Shown here one piece after another: positions 10,524 through 19,963 of a stretch of DNA of 64,000 bases. A program made the position numbers and the translations under genes. The notes under the pieces were generated by a model. It saw only the letters and a program-made list of their open reading frames with translations, did no database searches and was not told the DNA's origin. Source of the stretch: Legionella erythra (lineage in GTDB: Bacteria > Pseudomonadota > Gammaproteobacteria > Legionellales > Legionellaceae). The DNA lies in assembly GCF_001467615.1 (NCBI RefSeq), contig NZ_LNYA01000034.1, forward strand, positions 225,085 through 289,084, written 5' to 3'. Numbering within the stretch: position 1 is the first letter of the stretch; each line of letters begins with the position of its first letter.

Positions 10524-11165
10524 CTAGCTTGAAAACAGTTTAGGAATAAAGGCCGGAGTTTTCTGTGCATAGTGTTGGTATTCTTCCCCAAACTCCCTAA
10601 GAGTTTCCTCTTCTTCTTTATGCGCCAGTTTCACATACATGATGACCAGTATAGGAAACATGATTAAGGTCAGAATGGTTGGCCATTGCAGTAAGAAACC
10701 AATCATCACCAGAATAAATCCATCGTATTGCGGATGGCGAATTTTAGCATAAAGTCCTGTCGTGGCTAATTGATGATTCTTTTGAGCGCGATAAAGAGTA
10801 CCCCAGGCTGATGCAATCACCCAAAGACCACCGATGATGAACACAAAACTTAAGATATGAAAGACATCAAAATGGGGATCTCCTTTCAAGCCAAATAGAG
10901 TATGTAGTAAATGGCCACTGTCATGACCGTACAAATCAACTCCAGGATAATATTTAGAAAGCCATCCTGACAATAAATAAATGGTTAAAGGAAAACCATA
11001 CATTTCAGTAAAATAAGCAGCCACAAAGGCAGAGAAAGCCCCAAATGTGCGCCAATCTCGCCCTGCCTTAAATGTGGTGGTAAAACTATAGGCAAACAGA
11101 ATGAAAATGACTGAATTAACAATAACTAATGACCAAAAACCATAAGCATAAGCAGTATGTTCCAT
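10524..11165 (-). CDS. Isoprenylcysteine carboxyl methyltransferase (ICMT/PEMT) family membrane protein
   Basis: 213 aa from ATG 11165, with AAGGA 9 bases upstream; the TTG at 11174 would overlap the preceding stop. Several membrane helices precede the family's C-terminal SAM-binding signature: GLYAKIRHPQYDGFILVMIG, then a segment with KEEEETLREFGEEYQHYAQK. Bacterial members of this family methylate lipids or small molecules of unknown identity. They often sit beside copper-resistance genes, as here. It lies 5 bases after the DUF2933 gene. Confidence 0.8.
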   Translation of the reverse strand: MEHTAYAYGFWSLVIVNSVIFILFAYSFTTTFKAGRDWRTFGAFSAFVAAYFTEMYGFPLTIYLLSGWLSKYYPGVDLYGHDSGHLLHTLFGLKGDPHFDVFHILSFVFIIGGLWVIASAWGTLYRAQKNHQLATTGLYAKIRHPQYDGFILVMIGFLLQWPTILTLIMFPILVIMYVKLAHKEEEETLREFGEEYQHYAQKTPAFIPKLFSS

Positions 11166-11170
11166 TTCGA

Positions 11171-11467
11171 TCAATCCTTATTCTCAGAAGAATCGTTGTC
11201 CTCGTTATCCGATTTATGGTGATGGTCCTCTCCATGCTTTCCATGTCCTTTGTGCATAAAAAGATGCATCAATGGACAGAGTAAGACTAGGAGCACCAAA
11301 GGCGAAGCTCCTAGAAAGCTTGCTATGTGCGCACCATGCTCTACAATCAAGTAATAGCCAATAATCCCAATAATGACGATGGCCACCAAGCCAGAAGGAG
11401 AACTCCAAAAGCGCTTCTCGTTTTGTGGTTTTGGTGGCCTCGGGTGATGCCCAAATGCAGGCGACAT
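11171..11467 (-). CDS. DUF2933 small membrane protein
   Basis: 98 aa, GGAGG site. Two hydrophobic helices, the second ending in the DUF2933 signature LLCPLMHLFMHKGHGKHGED, then a His/Asp/Glu-rich tail. Function is unknown. The family is found with heavy-metal and methyltransferase genes. The His/Met-rich CPLMH segment could bind metal, which is an inference. Confidence 0.8.
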   Translation of the reverse strand: MSPAFGHHPRPPKPQNEKRFWSSPSGLVAIVIIGIIGYYLIVEHGAHIASFLGASPLVLLVLLCPLMHLFMHKGHGKHGEDHHHKSDNEDNDSSENKD

Positions 11468-11669
11468 GATGTGTCCTCCTTTGACTCATTAATCTAATTA
11501 GTATAGTCCATTCTTATAAAGGATTGCGCCAGTAATGTATAACCCGAAATGCCTCAAAACATGTTCAAAAATTGAATAATTATTATGCCTTGTCTATAAT
11601 TAAAGCGATAAATGTTAGATTTATAATAGTTTAGAATGGCATAATCACATCCTTTACAAGGAGCAGTGT

Positions 11670-11978
11670 ATGTGGACTTTAAAGATGTTGAAGCTGTTTG
11701 TTGCTGTAGCAGCTTTGGCAGGTTCAACTGCTGTAACTGCTGCCTTTGATACCTCAATCAAAAATGATTCACAATTAGGTTCTATGATATTGGCTGCCAA
11801 TGTACCTCATGCACCTCACTGGACACCTCATGGTGGACATGGCCGGTGGCATTGGAATGGACATCGATGGCATTGGATTCAATATCACCAAAATTGGCAT
11901 CATAACTGGCATCAAAATTGGCACCAACAAAATTGGCACCAACAAAACTGGCAACATGGTGGACATGGTGGGCATTAA
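11670..11978 (+). CDS. Secreted His/Trp-rich repeat protein
   Basis: 102 aa with AAGGAG 8 bases before ATG 11670. A signal peptide (MLKLFVAVAALAGSTAVTAA) is followed by a mature part that is almost entirely His, Trp, Asn, Gln and Gly. It contains imperfect repeats of NWHQ/NWHQQ (residues about 74-95) and ends in GGHGGH. It is probably a periplasmic metal-binding (copper or nickel) peptide, given the neighbouring multicopper oxidase. No family is recognised. Confidence 0.75.
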   Translation: MWTLKMLKLFVAVAALAGSTAVTAAFDTSIKNDSQLGSMILAANVPHAPHWTPHGGHGRWHWNGHRWHWIQYHQNWHHNWHQNWHQQNWHQQNWQHGGHGGH

Positions 11979-12271
11979 GAGTGGGAAGTTCACTCCCAAA
12001 TCTTGATGAGTGAGTAAAGGTCTTAGCATTTTGTTAAGAAGGGTTTGTTGTGCCAAATATAACCAGCCATATAAGTCAGTCACCGTCATAAAGATGGAGG
12101 AGGGATGCCCTCTTCCTTGGGAAGAATAAGCCTAATATTCCAATCAACAAGCCAGTTCATTGATATGAGATAATGTCCATCCTTGATGGACTAATATCAT
12201 GAATTAGACTATATTATTCTTATGAATTCCAAATAAGACAGTTGATCAGTACTTTTATGGGTTTTACTTTC
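11979..12271. other. Intergenic region between convergent genes
   Basis: 293 bases. A small hairpin GAGTG/CACTC (11979-11995) follows the His-rich gene and may terminate it. No open frame or RNA gene is supported in the rest. Confidence 0.4.
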
Positions 12272-15235
12272 TTAAAAAAGAACAGCAACCCCTAAAGTAA
12301 CGGTGTCTTGAGTAGTGGGCTCTCCCTGGCTTTGAAGAATCCTCTTAAGAGTCCCATACTCTTTATCATGCTCGTACTCTGTAAAAATACTAAGCCCTGG
12401 CTTAAGACGATAATAAGGTCTAATGATGTAACGCATTTGATTTAAACCATTGCCAATCTCATTCTTAACTACGGTGTGAGTGGCCAGAATGCTACGGATC
12501 CCCGTTAGGAAGAAGAAGTTATTGGTCAGCTGGGTAGCTCGCGCTAACTGAATGTCAAACTTAACACTACCATCACGGTAATAGGTTCTAATGTTGGTAT
12601 CAATGTAATAAGGCATCACCCCTTCAATACCAATACCGGGTTGCCAATAAGGTCCTCCCGGGCGATAAAAATAATTGACCCCACCTTTAATGGCCCAAAA
12701 TTGACTGATCAAATGCCAATAGAACACATCGATGTCTGCATTTTCAACAGCTCCTTTATAAATTTCCGCATCCTCAGTATACAGCTGAAGCTTGTTGTAA
12801 TCTGGGCCATAGAGTCCTCTAAAAGACATTTCCTGAGCATTATGAAAAGGGTCTTCACCCAGTTCGATATAGTTTGCGCGATAGAAGCCTTGATGATGCC
12901 CTGCAGGGTGTTTGATGAGTGACGCATCCAGTGGCATGACTTCGTCTTCTCTTACGATAGGTCGATTGATATAGGCTTGTTGAAAAGCGTAATTCTCTGG
13001 CTTTCGAGTCCCATTGGCAATCTCTATGATGGTGGTGTATTGAAATACCCGCGCCATACCCGCCGTCATGTGCAAAAGATGATGGCAATGGAAAAACCAT
13101 TGGCCACTGGCCTCCGTATCAAAATCAGCAACGGCAGTGGCGCCTGGAGCGACCTCAATAGTATGCAATAAAGGATCGTAAGCCCCATGGCCATTGCGTA
13201 AAATAAACCAATGGCCATGAATATGCATGGGGTGACGCATCATCGAATTATTGGTAAAAATAATCCGATAGCGCTTTCCTGGCTCAATCAGAATCGGTTT
13301 GGCCTTGTATTCCGGTAGGCCATTAATAAACCAGATATAACGGTCCATGTAACCAAACAATTCCATTTTAATAATCCCATCGACGGGTTTATTCGGATTG
13401 TTGGTTTTCACTGCTCCTTTTAACTCTTGATATTTGGTTCCTAAAGTAGTGGCCTTTGTAGAATCAGGTGGCTCTATCTTATCGCCGATGATGGTCGGCT
13501 CAATAGGCATCTGCATATTCATAGAATCATTCATCGACATGCCATGCTCCATAGGCATATCAGGCTTCATTTTCATATCTGCAGACATGTCGCTGTAATT
13601 AGCAGAGTGAGCCATTTTTTTGCCCATGGACCCTTGTGTTGAAGAAGAATGCTTTGGCATCGAATGAGACGATTGAGTAGAGTTAGGCCTCTTATTGTTG
13701 TTCATTGTGCCATGATTCATGCCCGGCATGTCCATACTCTTCATCGAGGTCAATGAGGATTTGGATTTCATTGAGGGTAAGGAGTGAACTGAATGATTTG
13801 ATAAATTGTCCATTTTCTTTTGGGAAGTCATGGAGGCCCTGGAGTGATTAGCACTTTGCGAACTCATTGTTTTAGAATGCGAAGGCATGGTCATTGATGG
13901 TTTCATCGCCGTTGATGATTTATTTTTGCTCATCAAACCATGCGGTTGGTTTCTATCCATCGCCCCGCCATTCATAGACTTCATCATGTTGGCCATCATC
14001 TCTCTTGTGACAGGAAGTGGTTCAGGAAAAGGAGTCACCTGCTGATAGTTGACGGCTTGGTTAGAGTTGGTCACTAAGGCTCCATAGGCTTTGCCCAGGG
14101 TGTCAATCGACTCGGCATAAATAATGTAAGGTTTGTTTTTTTGAATTGTAACCAGGATATCATAGGTTTCACCCGGTGCAATCCAAAAATCCTCAATGGG
14201 ATAAGGTGTCACATCATTTCCCTGGATGTGCACCATTTCCACTTTGGCATCAGGAATTTTGACACGATAGATGGTACTTGCTCCCGCGCCAATGAAGCGT
14301 AAACGCACAGTATCCCCTACCTTCACAGGAGCTGTCCAGGGATGAGATTTAGGCTGACCATTTAATAAATACGCATCGTACGCCACGTCACTTAAATCAT
14401 AGATGCTCATGCGCATTTGTTGCATCATTTTGTAATCAGCGATTAACTTTTTGCGCTCTTCAGGAGAGGCTTTGCGATAATCATGAAGAAATTTCATAAG
14501 AGAGGGTTGTAGGGGAAATCGAGGACCGTAATAATCACCGTCTTTTTTTAAATTCGCAAGCACTTGTTCGGCGGGTGTGTTGCTCCAATCGGATAACACC
14601 ACCACATAATCTTTGGTGTAGTGGTAGCTTGGTGGGTGTGGTGGGTCAATAATAAAAGTCCCATACAAACCTTCTTGCTCTTGAACCTTGGCATGGGCAT
14701 GATACCAATAGGTCCCCCTTTGATAAAGCTTAAAGCGATAATGGAACACCCCTCCTGGGGGAATTGGCTTTTGACTCACCTCGTCCACCCCATCCATTTG
14801 CCAAGGGACTAAAAGACCATGCCAATGAATAGATGTTCCCTCATCCAAATGGTTATACACATTGATGGTGACATCATCTCCTTCTTTAAAATGTAACGTA
14901 GGCGCCGGAATTTGCCCATTGACGGCAATGGCACGCCGGGGTTTGCCTGCAAAATTTACCGTTTTATAAGCAACCACCAAATTGACGATATGCTTTGCTC
15001 CGCCTGTCATGGTGAGGGGCTTCACTGTACTAATGGGTTGCTTTTTAGACGGTTGTTGTTCCGTTTTGTATTTCACAGGTTTGGGTTGAGACGGTGTTGC
15101 CTTGGGAGAGGTGAGTGTTTGTGTTGAAACATTGTGTTGCTTATGCTGGGCAAACAAAGCAGAAGAACTGAACAATAAAAAGGAAAAAATAAAGAAATAG
15201 TTCCTTACTGAACAACGCAAGTCCTTTTGTAACAT
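12272..15235 (-). CDS. Multicopper oxidase CopA fused to outer-membrane CopB
   Basis: 987 aa, AGGATGG site before ATG 15235. It has a signal peptide, then three cupredoxin domains with all copper motifs: HWHG, YWYHAHAKVQ, MRHPMHIHGHWF and FFHCHHLLHMTAGM. A Met/His/Ser-rich segment (about 400-590) splits the second and third domains. After the oxidase (about residue 760) comes a complete CopB-like domain starting YRANYIELGEDPFHNAQEMS and continuing as alternating beta strands to a C-terminal VTLGVAVLF with terminal Phe, typical of outer-membrane barrels. CopA and CopB are normally separate periplasmic and outer-membrane proteins in copper resistance. Here they are one chain. Confidence 0.88.
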   Translation of the reverse strand: MLQKDLRCSVRNYFFIFSFLLFSSSALFAQHKQHNVSTQTLTSPKATPSQPKPVKYKTEQQPSKKQPISTVKPLTMTGGAKHIVNLVVAYKTVNFAGKPRRAIAVNGQIPAPTLHFKEGDDVTINVYNHLDEGTSIHWHGLLVPWQMDGVDEVSQKPIPPGGVFHYRFKLYQRGTYWYHAHAKVQEQEGLYGTFIIDPPHPPSYHYTKDYVVVLSDWSNTPAEQVLANLKKDGDYYGPRFPLQPSLMKFLHDYRKASPEERKKLIADYKMMQQMRMSIYDLSDVAYDAYLLNGQPKSHPWTAPVKVGDTVRLRFIGAGASTIYRVKIPDAKVEMVHIQGNDVTPYPIEDFWIAPGETYDILVTIQKNKPYIIYAESIDTLGKAYGALVTNSNQAVNYQQVTPFPEPLPVTREMMANMMKSMNGGAMDRNQPHGLMSKNKSSTAMKPSMTMPSHSKTMSSQSANHSRASMTSQKKMDNLSNHSVHSLPSMKSKSSLTSMKSMDMPGMNHGTMNNNKRPNSTQSSHSMPKHSSSTQGSMGKKMAHSANYSDMSADMKMKPDMPMEHGMSMNDSMNMQMPIEPTIIGDKIEPPDSTKATTLGTKYQELKGAVKTNNPNKPVDGIIKMELFGYMDRYIWFINGLPEYKAKPILIEPGKRYRIIFTNNSMMRHPMHIHGHWFILRNGHGAYDPLLHTIEVAPGATAVADFDTEASGQWFFHCHHLLHMTAGMARVFQYTTIIEIANGTRKPENYAFQQAYINRPIVREDEVMPLDASLIKHPAGHHQGFYRANYIELGEDPFHNAQEMSFRGLYGPDYNKLQLYTEDAEIYKGAVENADIDVFYWHLISQFWAIKGGVNYFYRPGGPYWQPGIGIEGVMPYYIDTNIRTYYRDGSVKFDIQLARATQLTNNFFFLTGIRSILATHTVVKNEIGNGLNQMRYIIRPYYRLKPGLSIFTEYEHDKEYGTLKRILQSQGEPTTQDTVTLGVAVLF

Positions 15236-15261
15236 GTTTCCATCCTTCTATGACAATCGTA

Positions 15262-15750
15262 TTAATGCGGCGATACCGTCTTTTCTGCTTTGACAGGCAG
15301 AACACCATACCCATAGCGATAGACTAATTCCCCTCCATACCAAGCCGTTGTGAGTAACAGCACTTGGAGAATGAACAACGCCATTAAGAAGGTCAGAGTC
15401 GGTTTTTGGCCTTTAATATAACGCCAAATTGACCAAAAAGCCATAAGTACAATAGCACTCGCTGTAGCGAGTGCCCAGTTGCGGTGAATCACTTTTGCTG
15501 CATGCAGCAGAGCGCCATGTTTTACCGTATAAAAAGCATAAAACCCAGCTGACACGGTGGTAATCACGCTCAATGCGCCTAACCATAAACACCAACGAGC
15601 CACTATTTCAAATTCGACAACAAACAAACTCCTGTTCCATCGGCTATAAGAGGCCAAATAGATGACGGCATAAAGAATCACTGAAACGGTGAATAAAGCT
15701 ACTGTAAAATGAACAAAAATGGGGTGCCAATTAGGTATAATTTCTATCAT
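15262..15750 (-). CDS. DUF2231 membrane protein
   Basis: 162 aa from ATG 15750, which has AAGGAAAG at good spacing; the longer frame to 15798 would need a GTG and has no such site. Four membrane helices, with the family's N-terminal WHPIFVHFTVAL motif (conserved His pair) and a later HAAKVIHRNWAL. DUF2231 proteins are predicted haem- or metal-associated membrane proteins of unknown function, often linked to copper or cytochrome genes. It is probably co-transcribed with the CopA-CopB gene 26 bases downstream. Confidence 0.8.
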   Translation of the reverse strand: MIEIIPNWHPIFVHFTVALFTVSVILYAVIYLASYSRWNRSLFVVEFEIVARWCLWLGALSVITTVSAGFYAFYTVKHGALLHAAKVIHRNWALATASAIVLMAFWSIWRYIKGQKPTLTFLMALFILQVLLLTTAWYGGELVYRYGYGVLPVKAEKTVSPH

Positions 15751-15953
15751 GGTCGATGCTTTCCTTATTCCAGTTTGGGGAACCAACATCCCCCTCACCC
15801 TTGATTTCCCTATAAAAAATACCCCATTCTAATGGACATGCTATGGATGCCTCTTTTATTCCTTACTCTTGTCAATTAAATGGTTATGCGCCATGCTAAA
15901 GGTTGGCTATGGAAATAGCAACAATAAACCAGATTGTTTCTAAAGGAATGGCT

Positions 15954-16109
15954 ATGAATGCGAAAGATAGTTTTGTAGAGAAGGAGCACGAAGAAAAAAC
16001 AAGGGAGGCTACCCCTCTTCTTGATGAGAAAAAACGTCATGAAATCATGGAATTAGAGAATAAGATTGACCTTGATGACGAATTTTATGCCATACGCTCT
16101 GTGAATTAA
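15954..16109 (+). CDS. Small charged hypothetical protein
   Basis: 51 aa, highly charged and probably helical (MNAKDSFVEKEHEEKTREAT at the start). AAAGGA lies 6-7 bases before ATG 15954, which favours this start over ATG 15903. It ends at a hairpin shared with the convergent DUF3141 gene. No family is recognised. Confidence 0.5.
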   Translation: MNAKDSFVEKEHEEKTREATPLLDEKKRHEIMELENKIDLDDEFYAIRSVN

Positions 16110-16126
16110 CGTCCTCGCACGTTAAT
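16105..16126. terminator. Hairpin between convergent genes
   Basis: ATTAACGT (16105-16112) and ACGTTAAT (16119-16126) form a perfect 8-base-pair stem with a 6-base loop. It spans both the stop of the small gene and the stop of the DUF3141 gene. There is no long T run, so termination efficiency is uncertain. Confidence 0.45.
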
Positions 16127-17801
16127 CGGGGTCTTTATAGAGCGCATCAAACCAATTTGCCATCAAATCATTACGCATTATTCTGACCGATTCCAACGAA
16201 TCCCTTATCATTTGTGCCCAAGCATGCTCTGTTTTTTTAAAGTAATTGTTCTCTGCTGCCATTCGGCGATTAGCATGAATGGGTGGGGCTAATAGTTCCA
16301 TTGCTTTCATCAGCGGATTCACTTTTTCAGAAAAAACATAGCGACTCATGCGCATGGGATGAGTTTTCTCAAGCCACCAGGATAAGAAAGGATTACTTAA
16401 GCTTCGCACCCAGGGTTGCGTTGTTTTTTGGTAAATCGAATCATTGGCTTCAGATGTTTGACGAACCTTGTCAAACGGCTGGGTGGAATGACTTGTGCAA
16501 AGTTCTGTGAGTTCGCGCTCTTCAAAACGCACATGATATTGTTCTTTACTGCAATCGAGATCACCCGTTGGGTTAATAATCATCATTTCATAAAGCCCTG
16601 GCTGCAATTGCTCAATGGCATCACGATGCTCTAGAATAGCGCGATGGTGCAAGCGAACGACTTTGACTGAGACAAAAATCCCTAAATGCCCTATGGAGGG
16701 GTGAAGAAGATAAACAATCCGCTGTTTGGCTTCCTTCAATGCTTGCGTAGTAGGATAAATAGTTCTTATCCAATGCAAAGCCTGCCTCGGTGGTGTAATT
16801 TGATCACCTTGGGAAGCAAAGAGAACAATGGGACTTTGAATGCGTTTCAAATCGTAAACACATCCTTTATGAATCTGCATTTCACCGCGCTCTAGTTGAT
16901 TACCAATAAAAAGATTATTCACTGTGGCCATTATCTCTTCTTGGCTAAATTGGTAAAAACCATTCCACCAGCGTTCAAATTCTAAAAATCGCTCCCGCCC
17001 CTCATCGATTTCATCAAATAAACCATAATATTTATCCCAAATCGCTGTGGTTGGATTGAGCAATTCAAAATTAGAGACCAACCACGCCCCATCCAATACC
17101 CCCTCCTTTAAATCCGATAGAAAGCGGGCACTCCAGGCACCACCCAAGAGTCCCCCTAATAATTGCATGGGGTTGGCTTCTTCTTCACTGTTTGACCAAT
17201 AAGAAACCGGTGAGCCATTCATGACCGTCAAATCAACGGTTCCTACACAATCAGAAGCCAATAAGGCAAGCATCCAACCGGCTTGACAATTACCATAAAG
17301 AATGGGCGATTTGCCTTCATGCCAAGTTTGGACATTTTCAACAAAATGGCGCAAAGTAATCAGGACATCAGCGAGCGCTTGATGCGGAACAGGGTTAGGA
17401 TAAAAAATAACAAAGTACACGGGATGACCACTATGAAGTGCAATGCCCACTTCAGAGTCCCGCTTGAAACCACCAATCCCTGGACCATGGCCTGATCTGG
17501 GATCAATGATAATGACCGGATGAGCATGAGGATCAAAACACTCTTCAAAACAAACATCGCCGACTTCAAGAATTTTAACTAAGGCATAATTCGTTTTGGG
17601 CTCTAATGATTTCCCATCCAGGACTAATTCGTATTTAAAATTAAGCAGTGGTGGCAACCCTTGTTGTTCGTGCTCCATCATATTATTGGCACGTTCACGC
17701 AAAGCATCCAAAAACAAAATAGAACGCTGCCAACAATCCAGTTGATAAGAAAAAAAATCACGCCCCATTTGATAAGGCGAGTCGATGTTTTGCTTGTCCA
17801 T
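16122..17801 (-). CDS. DUF3141 protein (alpha/beta-hydrolase-like)
   Basis: 559 aa. The family is recognised from segments such as IIDPRSGHGPGIGGFKRDSE, LYGNCQAGWMLALLASDC (a nucleophile-elbow-like turn with Cys) and a later VLFASQGDQITPPRQALHWI. These follow the plan of PHA-synthase-like hydrolases. DUF3141 genes commonly sit next to phosphotransacetylase, acetate kinase and fabI genes, as they do here, but no activity is established. It is divergent from phaC across a 359-base regulatory region. Confidence 0.82.
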   Translation of the reverse strand: MDKQNIDSPYQMGRDFFSYQLDCWQRSILFLDALRERANNMMEHEQQGLPPLLNFKYELVLDGKSLEPKTNYALVKILEVGDVCFEECFDPHAHPVIIIDPRSGHGPGIGGFKRDSEVGIALHSGHPVYFVIFYPNPVPHQALADVLITLRHFVENVQTWHEGKSPILYGNCQAGWMLALLASDCVGTVDLTVMNGSPVSYWSNSEEEANPMQLLGGLLGGAWSARFLSDLKEGVLDGAWLVSNFELLNPTTAIWDKYYGLFDEIDEGRERFLEFERWWNGFYQFSQEEIMATVNNLFIGNQLERGEMQIHKGCVYDLKRIQSPIVLFASQGDQITPPRQALHWIRTIYPTTQALKEAKQRIVYLLHPSIGHLGIFVSVKVVRLHHRAILEHRDAIEQLQPGLYEMMIINPTGDLDCSKEQYHVRFEERELTELCTSHSTQPFDKVRQTSEANDSIYQKTTQPWVRSLSNPFLSWWLEKTHPMRMSRYVFSEKVNPLMKAMELLAPPIHANRRMAAENNYFKKTEHAWAQMIRDSLESVRIMRNDLMANWFDALYKDPD

Positions 17802-18160
17802 GCGTTACCACCATCCTGAATAATCAACCTCTTTATTTATTTTGGACCAGCGGAGGGACTTTTACAAAAGTTTTCGATCAATTGGATTCCTGCTATTTAA
17901 AGACAACTCCTTTTCAATTCTTTTGAGGGGCTTGATGTGTACGTCTGAAAAGTTTTGTAACAATAAATTAGATTAAATACAATCTAGAATGATTAATATA
18001 ATTTCGAATTAATCGGTTCAACGGATATTGAAACTATAAAACATCTTTTTGGTAATAATAAAGGTGTTAGAACCCTTTGAAAATGGAATTGGCGGGTTAA
18101 ATTTTGTGCTATGATTTACTATATTTTATTGAATATAAGCTTAAGCCAAGGATATCGGCT
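17802..18160. promoter_or_regulatory. Divergent regulatory region with candidate phaC promoter
   Basis: 359 AT-rich bases between the DUF3141 and phaC starts. An extended -10 (TG-C-TATGAT, 18107-18115) lies 45 bases before phaC, with TTGGCG (18089-18094) at a short 15-base spacing. The leftmost part presumably carries the DUF3141 promoter, but none is convincing. No gene is seen. Confidence 0.4.
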
Positions 18161-19951
18161 ATGAATGAACTAGAAAAGGAATGCTGTCCTAAGAAAATTC
18201 TATTAACTCCGCAGGAAGAATCTCCAGAAGGTTTAGATTCTTGTTGTGTACCCAGTGATGTGGGTGTTTCAGATAATTTCTTTGCTTTTTTTGGTCAGTT
18301 ATTTCAAGCAAATCTTGCTAAATGGACTGCGGGGATAAGTCCTGCAGCGATAGGTTCTTCTTATTCCACCTGGCTTTGGCAATTAGCACAATCCCCGGAA
18401 GTATTATGGGAATTGGCCTTTTATCCTGTCTTTCATGCCAATGACTGCATTAATAATATCATTTGTGTCGAGCGTGCTGCTGATGGTAAAGACGTGCGTT
18501 TTAAAAAAGACAGCTGGCAGCCTATGCCTTGGCGTTTATATGCGGAAGGGTTCCTGCAGGTGGAGGATTGGTGGCGACGTGCCACGACCAAAGTTCCTGG
18601 TCTACCCAAACAGGTGGAGCGCACCGTTTCATTCTGGGCACGACAATATCTTGATGCCCTATCCCCTTCCAATTTCGTGTGCTCTAACCCTGATTTATTT
18701 CATGAAGCCATTCGCACTGGGGGACTTAATCTCATTCATGGCGGCCAAATTGCATTTGAAGACTGGGTAGAAAAGCTAACAGGCGCGCTTCCTACAGGTT
18801 CTGAACATTTTATCCCAGGTAAACAAGTGGCTATTACCCCAGGGCGGGTGGTATTTCAAAATCATTTAATTGAATTGATTCAATACGAAGCTCAAACTAA
18901 AACCGTGTATAAAGAGCCGATATTAATCCTGCCTGCCTGGATTATGAAATACTATATTCTTGATTTATCTCCCCATAATTCCTTGGTGAAGTGGCTTGTT
19001 AGACAAGGGCATACCGTATTCATCATTTCCTGGCGCAATCCAGATAAAGAAGACCGTGATTTAGGAATGGATAATTATTATCGCCAAGGGGCCATGGCTG
19101 CGATTGATGCCGTGTCAGCTATTCTACCCAAAATAAAAATTAATCTGATGGGTTATTGTTTAGGTGGCACGTTAGCCCTGATTACGGCAGCAGCGATGGG
19201 AAGAGATAAGGATGAACGCTTAAATAGCCTCACCCTTCTTGCAGCTCAAGGGGATTTTACTGAAGCAGGGGAATTAATGCTCTTTGTTACTGAAAGCCAA
19301 GTGGCTTTCCTTAAAAACATGATGGGAGAACAAGGATATCTTGATACCAAGCAAATGGCAGGTTCGTTTCAAATGTTACGCGCTTACGATTTGATATGGT
19401 CCAAAATGGTTCAAGACTACATGAAAGGGATGCGGCGTGGGATGATTGATTTAACCGCTTGGAATGCGGATGCCACCCGAATGCCTTATAAAATGCACAG
19501 TGAATACCTTGAAAAACTGTTCTTAAAGAACGATTTTGCCGAAGGGCGCTTTACGGTTGAAGGAAAGCCTGTGGCTGCTGAAAATATTCAGTTGCCCGTT
19601 TTTGCGGTGAGTACTGAAAAAGACCACGTAGCACCCTGGCAGTCGGTGTATAAAATTCATCTCATGACCGAAGGGGATGTCACGTTTGTCCTGACAGGTG
19701 GTGGGCATAATGCAGGGATTGTGAGTGAACCGGGTCATCCTGGGCGCTCTTACCGCGTCCATGAGCACAAGAAAGGGGATGCTTATCTCAACCCCGCGAG
19801 TTGGCTTGAGATTGCAGAAAAACGAGAAGACTCTTGGTGGCGAGAATGGCATGACTGGTTAGTGCAGCAATCCACCACAAAGCGTTTTTCACCACTCACA
19901 CTGGATATGTCACTACCTGCTGCTCCAGGGACTTATGTGCTGCAGAAATAG
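18161..19951 (+). CDS. phaC: Poly(3-hydroxyalkanoate) synthase, class I
   Basis: 596 aa from ATG 18161 (AAGGA 9 bases upstream; the frame runs open to 18104 but without a site). It polymerises 3-hydroxyacyl-CoA into storage polyester. The lipase-like box GYCLGGT carries the catalytic Cys. The Asp is in FAVSTEKDHVAPWQ and the His in TGGGHNAGIVSEPGHP. An unusual feature is two Cys-Cys pairs in the N-terminal 30 residues (ECCPKK and DSCCVP). It begins a tight four-gene run through fabI. Confidence 0.93.
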   Translation: MNELEKECCPKKILLTPQEESPEGLDSCCVPSDVGVSDNFFAFFGQLFQANLAKWTAGISPAAIGSSYSTWLWQLAQSPEVLWELAFYPVFHANDCINNIICVERAADGKDVRFKKDSWQPMPWRLYAEGFLQVEDWWRRATTKVPGLPKQVERTVSFWARQYLDALSPSNFVCSNPDLFHEAIRTGGLNLIHGGQIAFEDWVEKLTGALPTGSEHFIPGKQVAITPGRVVFQNHLIELIQYEAQTKTVYKEPILILPAWIMKYYILDLSPHNSLVKWLVRQGHTVFIISWRNPDKEDRDLGMDNYYRQGAMAAIDAVSAILPKIKINLMGYCLGGTLALITAAAMGRDKDERLNSLTLLAAQGDFTEAGELMLFVTESQVAFLKNMMGEQGYLDTKQMAGSFQMLRAYDLIWSKMVQDYMKGMRRGMIDLTAWNADATRMPYKMHSEYLEKLFLKNDFAEGRFTVEGKPVAAENIQLPVFAVSTEKDHVAPWQSVYKIHLMTEGDVTFVLTGGGHNAGIVSEPGHPGRSYRVHEHKKGDAYLNPASWLEIAEKREDSWWREWHDWLVQQSTTKRFSPLTLDMSLPAAPGTYVLQK

Positions 19952-19963
19952 AAGGAAACAAGG

